From Phycisphaerales bacterium (GTDB lineage: Bacteria > Planctomycetota > Phycisphaerae > Phycisphaerales > SM1A02): a DNA stretch of 43,115 nucleotides. The DNA lies in NCBI GenBank assembly GCA_022446965.1, contig JAKVBV010000020.1, positions 1 through 43,115 on the forward strand, written 5' to 3'. The notes beneath the pieces were generated by a model. That model had not been told where the DNA came from and searched no databases. It worked only from the letters and a program-made list of their open reading frames with translations. Each line of letters starts with the position of its first letter. The stretch's first letter is position 1. Shown here one piece after another: positions 9,486 to 18,423 of this stretch. A program made the position numbers and the translations under genes.

Positions 9486-11197
9486 CCGACCTGCACGACG
9501 CACAACGACAGCGCGTTGATGCGTGGGCCCTGGTGTTGCTCGGGCTGCTGATCATCGGGCTGCTGTGCATTCCGCTGCGTGTGCTCCATCTGCAGATGTC
9601 CCCGCCACCAGAACTCGCGGCCGCTGCCGGGCAGACTGAATCCACCGCCCGAGCCATGGGCAGGCGCGGTGATCTGCTCGATCGCCGCGGACGGGTGCTG
9701 GCCACGAGCACCGTGGGATGGCGGGTGTTCGTCGATCCGAAACTCGTGCAGGACCCCGCCACGCTCGGGAATCGACTCAGCGCGATGCTCGGTCTTGAAC
9801 CAGACGACATCGACAACACACTCGCAGGCCGACTCGATCGACGGTACGTGCCGGTGAGCGGCGATCTCTCCGACGCCGAAGTGCTCCCGCTCCGCACCTC
9901 GCCCATCACCGGTGTCGGGTTGGAACCGAGGCCCATTCGCCACTACCCCAACGGGGCCGATGCCACCGCACTGGTTGGCATGGTGGGATTCGAACACACC
10001 GGACTGGCCGGCATGGAACATGCAATGCAGCGTCGGCTGGAAGGTCGCCCCGGCTCGATCACAGCAGTGCGTGATCCTGGCCGACGAACACTGTGGGTCA
10101 CGCCCGACAACGTGGTGCCGGCCCAGCCCGGTGATGACGTCCGGCTGAGCATCGATCTTGCCGTGCAGTCGACGGTGACCTCACGATTGCAGACACAGGT
10201 AAACGAACTGAATGCTGCCGGCGGCCGTGCTGTCGTGCTCGATCCGATGTCCGGCGAAGTGCTCGCGGTCGTGGACGTGCGCGGCCTGCGAGCCACCGAC
10301 ACCGATGCCGACCCACGACTGGCCCGCAGCCGCTGTGTGACCGACCCCTACGAACCGGGATCCACATTCAAGCCTTTCGTGTGGGCTGCAGCGATCGAGT
10401 CCGCCGTGATCACCCAGCACGAAGTGTTGCCCACACCGGAAGATCGCCCGCACCGCACGTCCAAGGGCCGCCGCATTCGCGACAGTCACTACTACGGGCC
10501 GTCCTCCTTCCGCACCGTGCTCGTGAAGTCACTCAACAGTGGCATGGCCATCGCCGCTGAGCGACTCACCCATGGGCAGTTGCGGTCCTACGTGGATGAG
10601 CTGGGCTTTGGTCAACCGTCAGGCTGCGGCCTGCCAGGTGAGACGGGCGGCATTGTCACGGCACCCTCCGACTGGTCGCATTACACGCAGACTTCGGTGG
10701 CCATGGGACACGAGATCAGCGTGACCGTGTTGCAGATGGCCCGCGCATTCGCCGCCTTCGCACGCGATGGCACCATGCCGGACATCACGATCTTCGCTCG
10801 CGACGACCGCGGCCCGATGGTGCAACAGCGTGTGTACCAGCCTGCCACGGTGCTCGCCGCACGCGACGCCATGTGTGAAGTCATGACTGACGGCACGGGA
10901 CGACGCATTCAATCCGGGCTCTATTCGATGTTCGGCAAGTCAGGTACCGCCCAATTGCCAATCGCTGAAGGTGGGGGCTATCACGAAGACCGCTACATCT
11001 CGTCCTTCATCGCCGGTGCTCCGGTGGACGATCCTCAAGTGGTGGTGTTGTGCGTGATCGATGATCCCGATCGGTCACTTGGTCGGTGGTACGGCTCGTC
11101 GACGGCTGGACCGGTCGTCCGCGACATCATCGACGCCACCTTGCCGTATCTCGGTGTGCAGGCCGACCTGCAGCAGCAGGCGCAGATCGACAACTAG
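9482..11197 (+). CDS. ftsI: Class B penicillin-binding protein (FtsI/PBP3-type peptidoglycan transpeptidase)
   Basis: Septal-type peptidoglycan transpeptidase acting in the periplasm. The start at 9482 (ATGA overlap with the upstream peptide) gives 571 residues and a cytoplasmic tail before a transmembrane helix at about 18-38. A dimerisation/pedestal domain follows (GRRGDLLDRRGRVLATS). The transpeptidase domain carries all three active-site motifs: STFK (Ser294-Lys297), SLN (350-352) and KSGT (486-489). No PASTA repeats follow, unlike many Gram-positive homologues. Linkage to rsmH and the FtsL-like gene favours FtsI over PBP2. Its stop overlaps the stop of the convergent gene by two bases. 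An intact PBP is notable because other planctomycete lineages have lost division genes. Confidence 0.9.
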   Translation: MTDLHDAQRQRVDAWALVLLGLLIIGLLCIPLRVLHLQMSPPPELAAAAGQTESTARAMGRRGDLLDRRGRVLATSTVGWRVFVDPKLVQDPATLGNRLSAMLGLEPDDIDNTLAGRLDRRYVPVSGDLSDAEVLPLRTSPITGVGLEPRPIRHYPNGADATALVGMVGFEHTGLAGMEHAMQRRLEGRPGSITAVRDPGRRTLWVTPDNVVPAQPGDDVRLSIDLAVQSTVTSRLQTQVNELNAAGGRAVVLDPMSGEVLAVVDVRGLRATDTDADPRLARSRCVTDPYEPGSTFKPFVWAAAIESAVITQHEVLPTPEDRPHRTSKGRRIRDSHYYGPSSFRTVLVKSLNSGMAIAAERLTHGQLRSYVDELGFGQPSGCGLPGETGGIVTAPSDWSHYTQTSVAMGHEISVTVLQMARAFAAFARDGTMPDITIFARDDRGPMVQQRVYQPATVLAARDAMCEVMTDGTGRRIQSGLYSMFGKSGTAQLPIAEGGGYHEDRYISSFIAGAPVDDPQVVVLCVIDDPDRSLGRWYGSSTAGPVVRDIIDATLPYLGVQADLQQQAQIDN

Positions 11198-12123
11198 AGC
11201 CACTGATCCGATTCCGCCGCCTTGGGACGCAGATCCCGCAAGGCCATGATGGTGGCACCAATAACCACGGTCGCCACTGCAATCGTCACGGCCCACCACA
11301 TGGCGCCCACAGCCATGCACCACGCCGCGGCATGCAGCCCGCCCCACAACCCCACTGTTCTCACTAACTGCGTACCACGAACGACTGGACGCGCACGCAG
11401 CGCGAGCAACACGACAAGCAACACGATCGTTCCGATTGGCCACCACAGTGCGACATCGTGCTGCGGCGCCGTCATGGGAATCACGCCGAGCACACACGAC
11501 ACCACCACGCACTCGAGCGCCAACCCGACAGCCACTTTGGGACGCACCGCTGGTCGTTGTCCGGACGCGATGTAGATCACCAACACGACACTCATGGTGG
11601 CGGCGAGCACCATCCACGGCATCCACGCCGCCGCCGGAGGCCACCCGCCGAGCAATGTGGTGCCGGCCACGAGCAGACCGATCAGCACCATGCCCAGCGC
11701 CGGGATGAAGCGAGCCATGGCGTTGTACAGCAACACGCCTGTCGCCAACGCGGCCACGATCAGCATGGCGTCACGACCAAGCAGCCCCCCGCCGAGCATG
11801 GCCATGACCAGCCCACCGCTGGCGACGAGCGCCCCTTGTGCAGAACCGAGCTTCCCCACTGTCAGTGGATGATCAATCCGCCCTCGCGATCGTCGCTGGT
11901 CGAGGAGGTCATGTAGGGCCATCCCGTTGAGCCCCAGCCCCATGGCGACAAGCAGAGCGCCCACCACGGCCAGAGCCGGATCACCGATGCGATCGGGATG
12001 CACCGTGTGGGTAACCACCACGCCGGCCACCGTAAGGCTCATCAACCCCCACGCCAGCCCCGCACGAGCGAGGTTCGCCGACCCCTGCTCCGCACCGTGC
12101 TGCACCATGTGATTCGCATCCAT
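11194..12123 (-). CDS. UbiA-like polytopic membrane protein with degenerate prenyltransferase motif
   Basis: A hydrophobic protein of 309 residues with about nine transmembrane helices. The ATG at 12123 is preferred over an upstream GTG (12132) because GGGGGAG lies 8 bases before it. Part of the layout resembles UbiA prenyltransferases: NGMALHDLLDQRRSRGRIDHPLTVGKLG sits where the family has its first Asp motif and RPxxxG turn, although only Asn66, Asp72 and Asp75 remain in altered spacing. LLYNAMARFIPALGMVLIGLL resembles the helix after the second motif. The canonical NDxxDxxxD is not preserved, so prenyl transfer is doubtful. It is divergent from ribH over 35 bp and convergent with ftsI. It could also be an unrelated membrane protein. 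Confidence 0.5.
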   Translation of the reverse strand: MDANHMVQHGAEQGSANLARAGLAWGLMSLTVAGVVVTHTVHPDRIGDPALAVVGALLVAMGLGLNGMALHDLLDQRRSRGRIDHPLTVGKLGSAQGALVASGGLVMAMLGGGLLGRDAMLIVAALATGVLLYNAMARFIPALGMVLIGLLVAGTTLLGGWPPAAAWMPWMVLAATMSVVLVIYIASGQRPAVRPKVAVGLALECVVVSCVLGVIPMTAPQHDVALWWPIGTIVLLVVLLALRARPVVRGTQLVRTVGLWGGLHAAAWCMAVGAMWWAVTIAVATVVIGATIMALRDLRPKAAESDQWL

Positions 12124-12158
12124 CGAGGCCACTCCCCCAGTACGATACCCACCTTCAA

Positions 12159-12641
12159 ATGACCGAATCCACGCACACCGAACTTCACGCCGGAGGTCTG
12201 CGACTGGCCATTGTCACCAGTCGTTGGCACACCGACATCACCTCCGCCATGCGCGACGCGGCGACCGCCACGTTCGAACAGGCTGGCGGTGCCCCCGCCG
12301 ATCTGCTGCACGTCGACGCACCAGGCGCCTGGGAACTCGGTGTGTTGTGCGCTGGTTGCCTTGAGCGTGATGACATCGACGGCGTGCTTGCCATCGGCTG
12401 TGTCATCACCGGCGAAACGACGCATGACAAGTGGATCAACCACGGACTGTCTTCGGCGCTGGCATCGCTGGCCGTCATGCATGCCAAGCCTGTGGCACTG
12501 GGCGTGCTCACGTGCCCGACCAAGGCCCATGCCCAAGCCCGCAGCGGCGGTGCCAAAGGCAACAAGGGTGCAGAAGCGATGTCGGCACTGATCGAATCGT
12601 GCGCCACGTTGCAAACCCTGCACCACGGTGCTGACGCATGA
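12159..12641 (+). CDS. ribH: 6,7-dimethyl-8-ribityllumazine synthase
   Basis: Penultimate riboflavin-synthesis enzyme. It condenses 5-amino-6-ribitylaminouracil with dihydroxybutanone phosphate and normally assembles as pentamers or 60-mers. The 160 residues match the full family length. Visible sites are the SRWH turn (Trp23 at the aromatic substrate-stacking position), PGAWELGV (55-62), GETTHDKWI with the catalytic His89, and AQARSGGAKGNKGAEA with Arg128. Its TGA overlaps the nusB ATG (ATGA), the common ribH-nusB pairing. Other riboflavin genes are not in the window. Confidence 0.95.
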   Translation: MTESTHTELHAGGLRLAIVTSRWHTDITSAMRDAATATFEQAGGAPADLLHVDAPGAWELGVLCAGCLERDDIDGVLAIGCVITGETTHDKWINHGLSSALASLAVMHAKPVALGVLTCPTKAHAQARSGGAKGNKGAEAMSALIESCATLQTLHHGADA

Positions 12642-13060
12642 GTCGCCAAGGCCCCGCATCAGACGTGCGCCGTGCCGCGATCCTCGCGCTGTACCAACTC
12701 GACGCAGGACGAGGCGAAGATCCCGGCGCCATCACCGACGGCCTGCAGAGCGCAGAGCTGTCCGACGACGCGATCGAGACCGGCATGGTGACGGCCGATG
12801 CCGTCTGGTCGAGTCGATCACTGATCGATGAAGCCGTGGCCAGTGAAAGCACGCAGTGGCCGATGCATCGACAGCCTGCCGTGGACCGCGCGATCCTTCG
12901 CCTTGCGGCCTGGGAGCTGCTCCACAGCGACACCCCCCGCGGTGTCGTGATCGACGAAGCCGTGCGATTGGCGCATGAATTCGGCACGGAGAAATCGGCG
13001 GGCTTCGTCAATGCGGTGCTCGATACGATGCCTTTGGCCGACGTCGAGTCTTCGGACTGA
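12638..13060 (+). CDS. nusB: Transcription antitermination factor NusB
   Basis: RNA-binding helical protein that pairs with NusE (ribosomal protein S10) at boxA to promote rRNA antitermination. It has 140 residues, the usual size. The start SDVRRAAILALYQLDAG and the C-terminal half AVDRAILRLAAWELLHSD, GVVIDEAVRLAHEFGTEKS and GFVNAVLD are standard NusB sequence. It is coupled to ribH by ATGA and to ftsY by a one-base TGATG overlap, so the three form one transcription unit. Confidence 0.95.
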   Translation: MSRQGPASDVRRAAILALYQLDAGRGEDPGAITDGLQSAELSDDAIETGMVTADAVWSSRSLIDEAVASESTQWPMHRQPAVDRAILRLAAWELLHSDTPRGVVIDEAVRLAHEFGTEKSAGFVNAVLDTMPLADVESSD

Positions 13061-13971
13061 TGGGCCTGTTCTCCGCCACCAAGGGCATGTTGCGACGGTC
13101 GCTCGCTCGCACACGAGGGGCGCTCGAAGGGCTCGGCGGTCTGCTGCGTGGACGCACACTCGATGCAGCCACCATCAAGGATATCGAGTCGCGACTGGTG
13201 CAGGCCGACGTCGGCCTGCCTGCGACCGAAGCAATCATCGACAAACTGCAGCAGCGACTGCGGAGCGGCGCCCCGGAAGACGCACATGCGGCCTTGCAGC
13301 AGTGCCTCTGCGAGCTGCTCGGACCCGCCAGCCCATTGGCCACCACCGAGCAGGCGCCGATGGTGCTGCTCGTGGCGGGCGTCAATGGTGTGGGCAAGAC
13401 CACCTCGGTGGCCAAGATTGCACATGCCCTGCAAGGCCAAGGTCGAAGCGTGCTGCTGGCTGCTGCCGACACGTTCCGCGCGGGCGCCACTGAACAACTT
13501 CGGATCTGGGGCGAACGCATGGGGATCGATGTGATCGCCGGTGCCCCCGGGGCCGACCCGGCCGCCGTTACGTGGGACGCGCTGGATGCGGCCCTCGCTC
13601 GCAACATCGATGTGCTGGTGGTCGATACCTCCGGCCGCATGCACAACGACGCCTCGCTGATGCGTGAACTCACCAAGGTTCGAGACGTGATCACCAAGCG
13701 CGTGCCCGACGGGCCGCACGAGGTGCTGCTCGTCCTCGATGCCACCCAAGGCCAGAATGCGCTGGAACAAGCACGCGGCTTTGGTGCCGCCATCGATGTG
13801 ACAGGCCTGTTTCTGGCCAAACTCGACGGTTCCGCCCGCGGCGGTGTCGTGCTGTCCATCGCCCATGCCCTGAATCTGCCGGTCAAGTTGATCGGCGTCG
13901 GCGAGCGGGTCGAGGATGTCGAACCCTTTGACGGCCCCCTCTTTGTGGACGGTCTGCTGGCCGACGACTGA
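13060..13971 (+). CDS. ftsY: Signal recognition particle receptor FtsY (NG domains only)
   Basis: SRP-receptor GTPase that docks ribosome-nascent-chain complexes at the membrane. The 303-residue product is the compact form: an N helical bundle (about 1-95) directly followed by the G domain, with no acidic A domain. GTPase motifs are GVNGVGKTT (107-115, Lys113), DTFRAGATEQL, DTSGR (189-193; most homologues have DTAGR) and AKLDGSARGG. The C-terminal IGVGERVEDVEPF is the usual end. The start at 13060 overlaps the nusB stop by one base. The lptD-like gene begins 31 bp downstream. Confidence 0.95.
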   Translation: MGLFSATKGMLRRSLARTRGALEGLGGLLRGRTLDAATIKDIESRLVQADVGLPATEAIIDKLQQRLRSGAPEDAHAALQQCLCELLGPASPLATTEQAPMVLLVAGVNGVGKTTSVAKIAHALQGQGRSVLLAAADTFRAGATEQLRIWGERMGIDVIAGAPGADPAAVTWDALDAALARNIDVLVVDTSGRMHNDASLMRELTKVRDVITKRVPDGPHEVLLVLDATQGQNALEQARGFGAAIDVTGLFLAKLDGSARGGVVLSIAHALNLPVKLIGVGERVEDVEPFDGPLFVDGLLADD

Positions 13972-14002
13972 TGGACGGGCCGACAGGTACACTCCCCCCG
14001 TG

Positions 14003-17000
14003 ATGCCACACGCAGGACGCGCGCTTGGATTGGCATGTGCACTGGCACTGTGTGCGCCGGTCGTCGCTGCGCCCGAGGACATCGCCACGGTCCCCGCCGA
14101 CACCGGACGTAGTCTCGGTGGATTCGTCATTCCCGTGCAACCCCGTGATGGTGACATCAGCCTGCAGGCCTTGCGGTCGTGGCGATGGTCACATGGCGGC
14201 ACGAAACGGCTGTTGCTTGAAGGCGACGTCGTTCTGCAACTGGACACCTGGAGATTCGAATCCAACCGTGCGTTGTTGTGGATCGATCGTGTCAACACGA
14301 CCTCCGGTCCCGTCACGCAGGTGGCGGCCTTTCTTCCTCAGACGCGCCCTGGCACGCAGGCCAGCACGGGCTTCGCTCGCGGTCGCAATCTGCTGATCGT
14401 CGCCACCTTCAGAGGCGACACCACACTGGACTGCGCGCTGGCGACGGACGGCCCACCCCCGCCGGGCACACCAATTCTGGCCGCCGGCGAAGCACGGCTG
14501 GCTGCGTATGTCGCGTCCGTTCGTCACGATCCTCCACGCTTGGCACTGCACCCCACCGCGGTCCCACCGGAGGCACCACCGACTGATCAGAGTGACCTGC
14601 CACTAACAGGCACGTTGGCCCGAGGCACGAGTGCGCCGTGGCTACGGCAATCCGGTGCCACCATCGGGTTCAGTGCCGACGAAATTGTCATCTCTGGCGG
14701 AGATGAGCACGCCACCGTGGTTGCCGACGGCGCCGTAGCCATCGACTACAAGCCTGTTGGCGGCAGCGACGAGCTGGGCCGCCTGCGACTGACAGCCGAA
14801 CGCGCCGTGATCTTCATCACGCCCGGTTCGCTGGAAGACCTTGCTGGTCGCGATCTGTCCGCCGAAGACGTCAAGGGCGTGTATCTCGAGGGCGCCGTGA
14901 CCGCGGTGGCCGAGCGTGACGAATACGAAGTTCGTGCACCGCGCATGTACTACGACTTCGCCACGGATCGAGCAATCATGGTGGACGCGGTGCTCCGAAC
15001 CTACGACCGCAAGACACGATCGCCCGTGGTGGCACGAGCCGGTGAACTGCGACAACTGGCCCGCCATGAATGGACCATGTCCAACGCGAGCCTGTCGGCG
15101 TCGTCATTCGCCACGCCGACACTAGCGCTCGCCGCCGACACGGCACGTCTGATTCGTCAGCCTGCCACGATCGATGCCCAGGGCCAAGGTGTGGATGCCA
15201 TGGTGGTGATGGAGTCCACGGGCAACAGCATCCAGCTCGACGGCACACCGATCTTCTACTGGCCCCACTTCAAGGGCAGTCCAGGCGATGTGCCCATCGA
15301 AGGCGTACGGGCCGGCTGGCAGCGGTATCGCGGCGCGTACGTGGAGACCACGTGGGACGTGTACGCCCTGCTGGGCATGGTGCCATCGCAGGGCGAAGAA
15401 CTGGAGTTGGAACTCGACGGGTGGTCTGCCCGAGGCGTGGGCGCGGGCATCACCTGGACACAGGACACGCTCGATACGGTATCCCGCCTGCGGCTGTACG
15501 GCCTGCTCGACTCGGGCACCCAACGCACCGACGCCAATGTCGAACAACCGGTTCCCACGAATCACCGCTGGGAGGCGCTGTGGGAAAGCACTACGGCCTT
15601 GTCGCCCGAGTGGACAGTGCAGACACAGGTATCCAGCTTCTCCGACTCCACGTTCGTGAGCGCCTGGAGACAAGAGGCCTTCCGCAATCACCGCGAGTAT
15701 GAGACCAGCGCCTTTCTCCGCTGGCAGAATGACAACGCCGAGTTCTCGCTGCTCGCCAAGTACAACCTGAACAACTTCGTCTCCAACTCATGGCTGATGG
15801 GATCACAGGGCTTCACGCTCGATGAGTTCCCCCGCGCTGCGCTGCGGTTCTTCGGTGCCGACCTCTTTGAACGAGCCACATGGACGAGCGAATGGATCTT
15901 CAGTCGCTTCCGAGCCAACATCCCCGACGGCACGGCGTTCGACAACGGGGCTCCGGTCACCGCGTTCATCGATCCCATCACCGGCATGCCCATCGGCGCC
16001 GGCGACCCCATCGCGATGGCCATCAACAACGCCAACATCCATGGCGACTGGGCGATGCGGGGCATCAGCAGTCACCATCTCGCGGTGCCGCTGCAGTATG
16101 GCCCCGTGTCGGTGACCCCCTTCGCCCATGCACAGTTCCAGAGCTTTCTGCAGCAGGAAGCCAATATGCCCGCTGATGCCGATTCCACCCGCCTGATCGG
16201 CGGCGCCGGCGTCACCGTGAGCACCTCACTGCAACGAATCTGGAACGACGTGGAACACCGCGTGCTCGACCTGCATCGACTGCGGGCCGTGGTCGAACCC
16301 TCCGTGACTGCATGGTGGGCCGACAGCACGTTCGACCCGGGCAATGTGGCAGAGAACCCGCAGTACGACCCTTGGATCGACGGCACGTCGCGAGGCGGCG
16401 CCGTGCGATTCGCCGTGCGATCAACCTTGCAGACCATGCGCGGTGGCCCGGGCCAGTGGTTCGACGTCGACTGGCTCAAGGCCGAGTTTGGCGCCGTCAT
16501 CGCGCATGACGAATCCGCTCGCCGCTATCCCACTCCGCAGTGGTTCCAATCGAACCCGCTGTACTCGCAACTGGGAACGTTTGCCGACGGTCGCGTGCGA
16601 TGGCAGGTCGGCGAAGGGCTCGTCGCCATGTCCGAAGGCGTGTGGGACTTTGACGCCGAACAGTTCGCCCGTGGAATGATCGGTGTGCAACTGACACACA
16701 CCCCGCGATTCATGACGGCCGCGGAGTTCCGGCACATCGAAGTGCCCGATGCGTTCGTGGCAGCCAACGGCATCATCGCAGCCGATGCAGCACGCGGTCA
16801 GTTGTTGACCATGGCGGCGCAGTACGAGGTCGGCGACCTGTACAACGTCCGTATTCGTCCCACCTGGAACTTTGCCGAGAACGACTGGCAGTACCTGCGA
16901 GCAGACGTCACCCGCGCCTTCCCCGACTTCGACCTGGACATCTACGTGCGTTACGATCGCATCAACGGCGAGACAAGCGCCGGTGTGTCCATCGGCCAAC

Positions 17001-17011
17001 GTCACTTCTGA
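14003..17011 (+). CDS. lptD: LptD-like outer-membrane LPS-assembly protein
   Basis: A 1002-residue secreted protein. The start at 14003 follows ftsY and opens a signal peptide (ALGLACALALCAPVVAAPED). Residues of about 190-420 resemble the beta-jellyroll OstA/LptA-like domain, with repeats such as DEYEVRAPRMYYDF. GTPIFYWPHFKG (about 415-425) matches the conserved xPxFYxP turn that links the jellyroll to the LptD barrel. The rest alternates aromatic and polar residues like a large beta-barrel, and the chain ends in a terminal Phe (IGQRHF), the usual barrel insertion signal. Membership of the LptD family is well supported by layout, but planctomycete homologues are divergent. It would place lipopolysaccharide or a related glycolipid in the outer leaflet. 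It is convergent with rsmA, 4 bp apart. Confidence 0.75.
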   Translation: MPHAGRALGLACALALCAPVVAAPEDIATVPADTGRSLGGFVIPVQPRDGDISLQALRSWRWSHGGTKRLLLEGDVVLQLDTWRFESNRALLWIDRVNTTSGPVTQVAAFLPQTRPGTQASTGFARGRNLLIVATFRGDTTLDCALATDGPPPPGTPILAAGEARLAAYVASVRHDPPRLALHPTAVPPEAPPTDQSDLPLTGTLARGTSAPWLRQSGATIGFSADEIVISGGDEHATVVADGAVAIDYKPVGGSDELGRLRLTAERAVIFITPGSLEDLAGRDLSAEDVKGVYLEGAVTAVAERDEYEVRAPRMYYDFATDRAIMVDAVLRTYDRKTRSPVVARAGELRQLARHEWTMSNASLSASSFATPTLALAADTARLIRQPATIDAQGQGVDAMVVMESTGNSIQLDGTPIFYWPHFKGSPGDVPIEGVRAGWQRYRGAYVETTWDVYALLGMVPSQGEELELELDGWSARGVGAGITWTQDTLDTVSRLRLYGLLDSGTQRTDANVEQPVPTNHRWEALWESTTALSPEWTVQTQVSSFSDSTFVSAWRQEAFRNHREYETSAFLRWQNDNAEFSLLAKYNLNNFVSNSWLMGSQGFTLDEFPRAALRFFGADLFERATWTSEWIFSRFRANIPDGTAFDNGAPVTAFIDPITGMPIGAGDPIAMAINNANIHGDWAMRGISSHHLAVPLQYGPVSVTPFAHAQFQSFLQQEANMPADADSTRLIGGAGVTVSTSLQRIWNDVEHRVLDLHRLRAVVEPSVTAWWADSTFDPGNVAENPQYDPWIDGTSRGGAVRFAVRSTLQTMRGGPGQWFDVDWLKAEFGAVIAHDESARRYPTPQWFQSNPLYSQLGTFADGRVRWQVGEGLVAMSEGVWDFDAEQFARGMIGVQLTHTPRFMTAAEFRHIEVPDAFVAANGIIAADAARGQLLTMAAQYEVGDLYNVRIRPTWNFAENDWQYLRADVTRAFPDFDLDIYVRYDRINGETSAGVSIGQRHF

Positions 17012-17015
17012 TCGA

Positions 17016-17822
17016 TCACGGTGCCGCTGCGGCGAGCAATTCCAGTTCTTCGAGCGTGAGCGTATCGGCCCGGCGTTTGGGATCAATGCCGACTGATGTC
17101 ACCACCGCCCCTTCCAACATGCTGCCCAGTTGTTTGCGGCGAGCTGCAAACAACTGCTTCACGAAGGCGGCGAACGCATCGGCATCACCGGGCCAGTCAC
17201 CCCGTGGCGTGATACCGACCATGGCAGAATGCACCTTGGGCTGCGGCCAGAAGCACCCTGGCGGCAACACGGCCACTCGACGGACATCGCATGTCCGCCG
17301 CACCAGCACGCCCAGTGGTCCCCACGCTTTGGTGCCCGGCTCGGCGGTCAACCGATCGGCAACCTCCTTCTGGATGGTCACGAACTGCCCACGACAGGTT
17401 GGCCAGTGCATCGCCAATGACGCCATCAACGGGCTCGCAGCGTCGTAGGGCAGGTTTGCCACCAGTGTGAACGGGCGATCGCCCAGGACGTTGGCGATGT
17501 CCGCTGACACCGTGCGGCCCACGCCAAGGCAGTCGCCCTCGATCACGTGTACTCGATCACCGAGCCGATCACGAACCAACGCAGTCAGGTCGCGATCGAG
17601 TTCACACGTGACGACATCCGCACCACGATCAAGCAGCGCTTCGGTCAGTACGCCGGTCCCCGGCCCGACCTCGAGAACGAGATCGCCCTGCCCCACGCCA
17701 GATGCGTCGAGCAGGGATTGCACCTTGGTGTCGTCGATCAGGAAGTTCTGACCAAATCGGTGACGCGGCCGCAAGCCACGCGCGGCCAGCAGCGCCTTGA
17801 TGTCACCGACAGTCTGGCCCAC
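17016..17822 (-). CDS. rsmA: 16S rRNA (adenine1518-N6/adenine1519-N6)-dimethyltransferase
   Basis: KsgA-family enzyme that dimethylates two adjacent adenines near the 3' end of 16S rRNA during 30S maturation. The 268-residue product starts at GTG 17822, two bases after the efp stop. It has the family opener LRPRHRFGQNFLIDD, the SAM-binding loop EVGPGTGVLTEALL, the CELD acidic strand end, and the catalytic motif NLPYDAA (usual NLPYNIA). FWPQPKVHSAMVGI is the typical C-terminal-lobe entry. It is the last gene of a rny-efp-rsmA unit. Confidence 0.95.
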   Translation of the reverse strand: MGQTVGDIKALLAARGLRPRHRFGQNFLIDDTKVQSLLDASGVGQGDLVLEVGPGTGVLTEALLDRGADVVTCELDRDLTALVRDRLGDRVHVIEGDCLGVGRTVSADIANVLGDRPFTLVANLPYDAASPLMASLAMHWPTCRGQFVTIQKEVADRLTAEPGTKAWGPLGVLVRRTCDVRRVAVLPPGCFWPQPKVHSAMVGITPRGDWPGDADAFAAFVKQLFAARRKQLGSMLEGAVVTSVGIDPKRRADTLTLEELELLAAAAP

Positions 17823-17824
17823 GC

Positions 17825-18397
17825 TCAGGCCTTGCCCATGTAGTCGCCGGTTTCGGTACTGATCTTGACCCGCTGGCCGATGTCGATGAACGGCGGCACG
17901 CGAACGCGAGCACCGGTTTCGACCGTGGCTTCCTTGAGTTGGTTCGTGGCGGTGGCACCCTTGGGCTGCGGCGCCGTGTCCGTCACTTCCAGTTCAACCT
18001 GCGGCGGCAGTTCCACACCGAGCACGCGGCCGTCGTACACCATCACGGTGACTTCGAGATTCTCGAGCAGCCACTGCACGTCGTCACCGAGTGCGTCGGC
18101 ATCAATCTCGGTCTGGTCGAACGTCTCACCATCCATGAAGACATACGGGCCCTTGCCGTGCCCTGAACTGTCGTACAGGTAGGACATCGTGCGACGGTCG
18201 ATCGTGACATCGTCGAGCTTGTCGGACGAGTTCAGCCGGTTCGTCTTGATCGTGCCGGTGTCGACGTTCTTCATTTTCGCCTGCACGTAGGCCGGCCCCT
18301 TGCCGGGCTTGACGTGATCGGTGGAAATGACGACCTGAAGGTTGCCTTCGAAGACGAGGGCCTGGCCCTTACGCAGTTCACTTGCCTTGATCGGCAT
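17825..18397 (-). CDS. efp: Translation elongation factor P
   Basis: Ribosome-binding factor that relieves stalling at polyproline stretches. The 190-residue product begins MPIKASELRKG and has the three-barrel EF-P layout. The first domain loop PGKGPAYV exposes Lys33, the position modified by lysylation, hypusine-like or other chemistry in different bacteria. No modification gene (epmA, epmB, earP) is in the window. The C-terminal segment KEATVETGARVRVPPFIDIG is the family signature. An AAAGGA ribosome-binding site lies about 10 bases before the ATG. It lies 26 bp after rny and 2 bp before rsmA. Confidence 0.95.
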   Translation of the reverse strand: MPIKASELRKGQALVFEGNLQVVISTDHVKPGKGPAYVQAKMKNVDTGTIKTNRLNSSDKLDDVTIDRRTMSYLYDSSGHGKGPYVFMDGETFDQTEIDADALGDDVQWLLENLEVTVMVYDGRVLGVELPPQVELEVTDTAPQPKGATATNQLKEATVETGARVRVPPFIDIGQRVKISTETGDYMGKA

Positions 18398-18423
18398 TGC
18401 TCTTGAGTCCTTTCAGCACCGCA

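Noticed and set aside
13916-14002. Upstream extension of the lptD-like gene into ftsY
   Set aside because: The extension overlaps ftsY and places non-signal sequence before a clear signal peptide; ATG 14003 fits better.
12508-14316. A 602-codon open frame on the minus strand opposite nusB, ftsY and the start of lptD
   Set aside because: Its translation is low-complexity and matches no family, while all three plus-strand genes have full family signatures. Long antisense frames are expected at this GC content.
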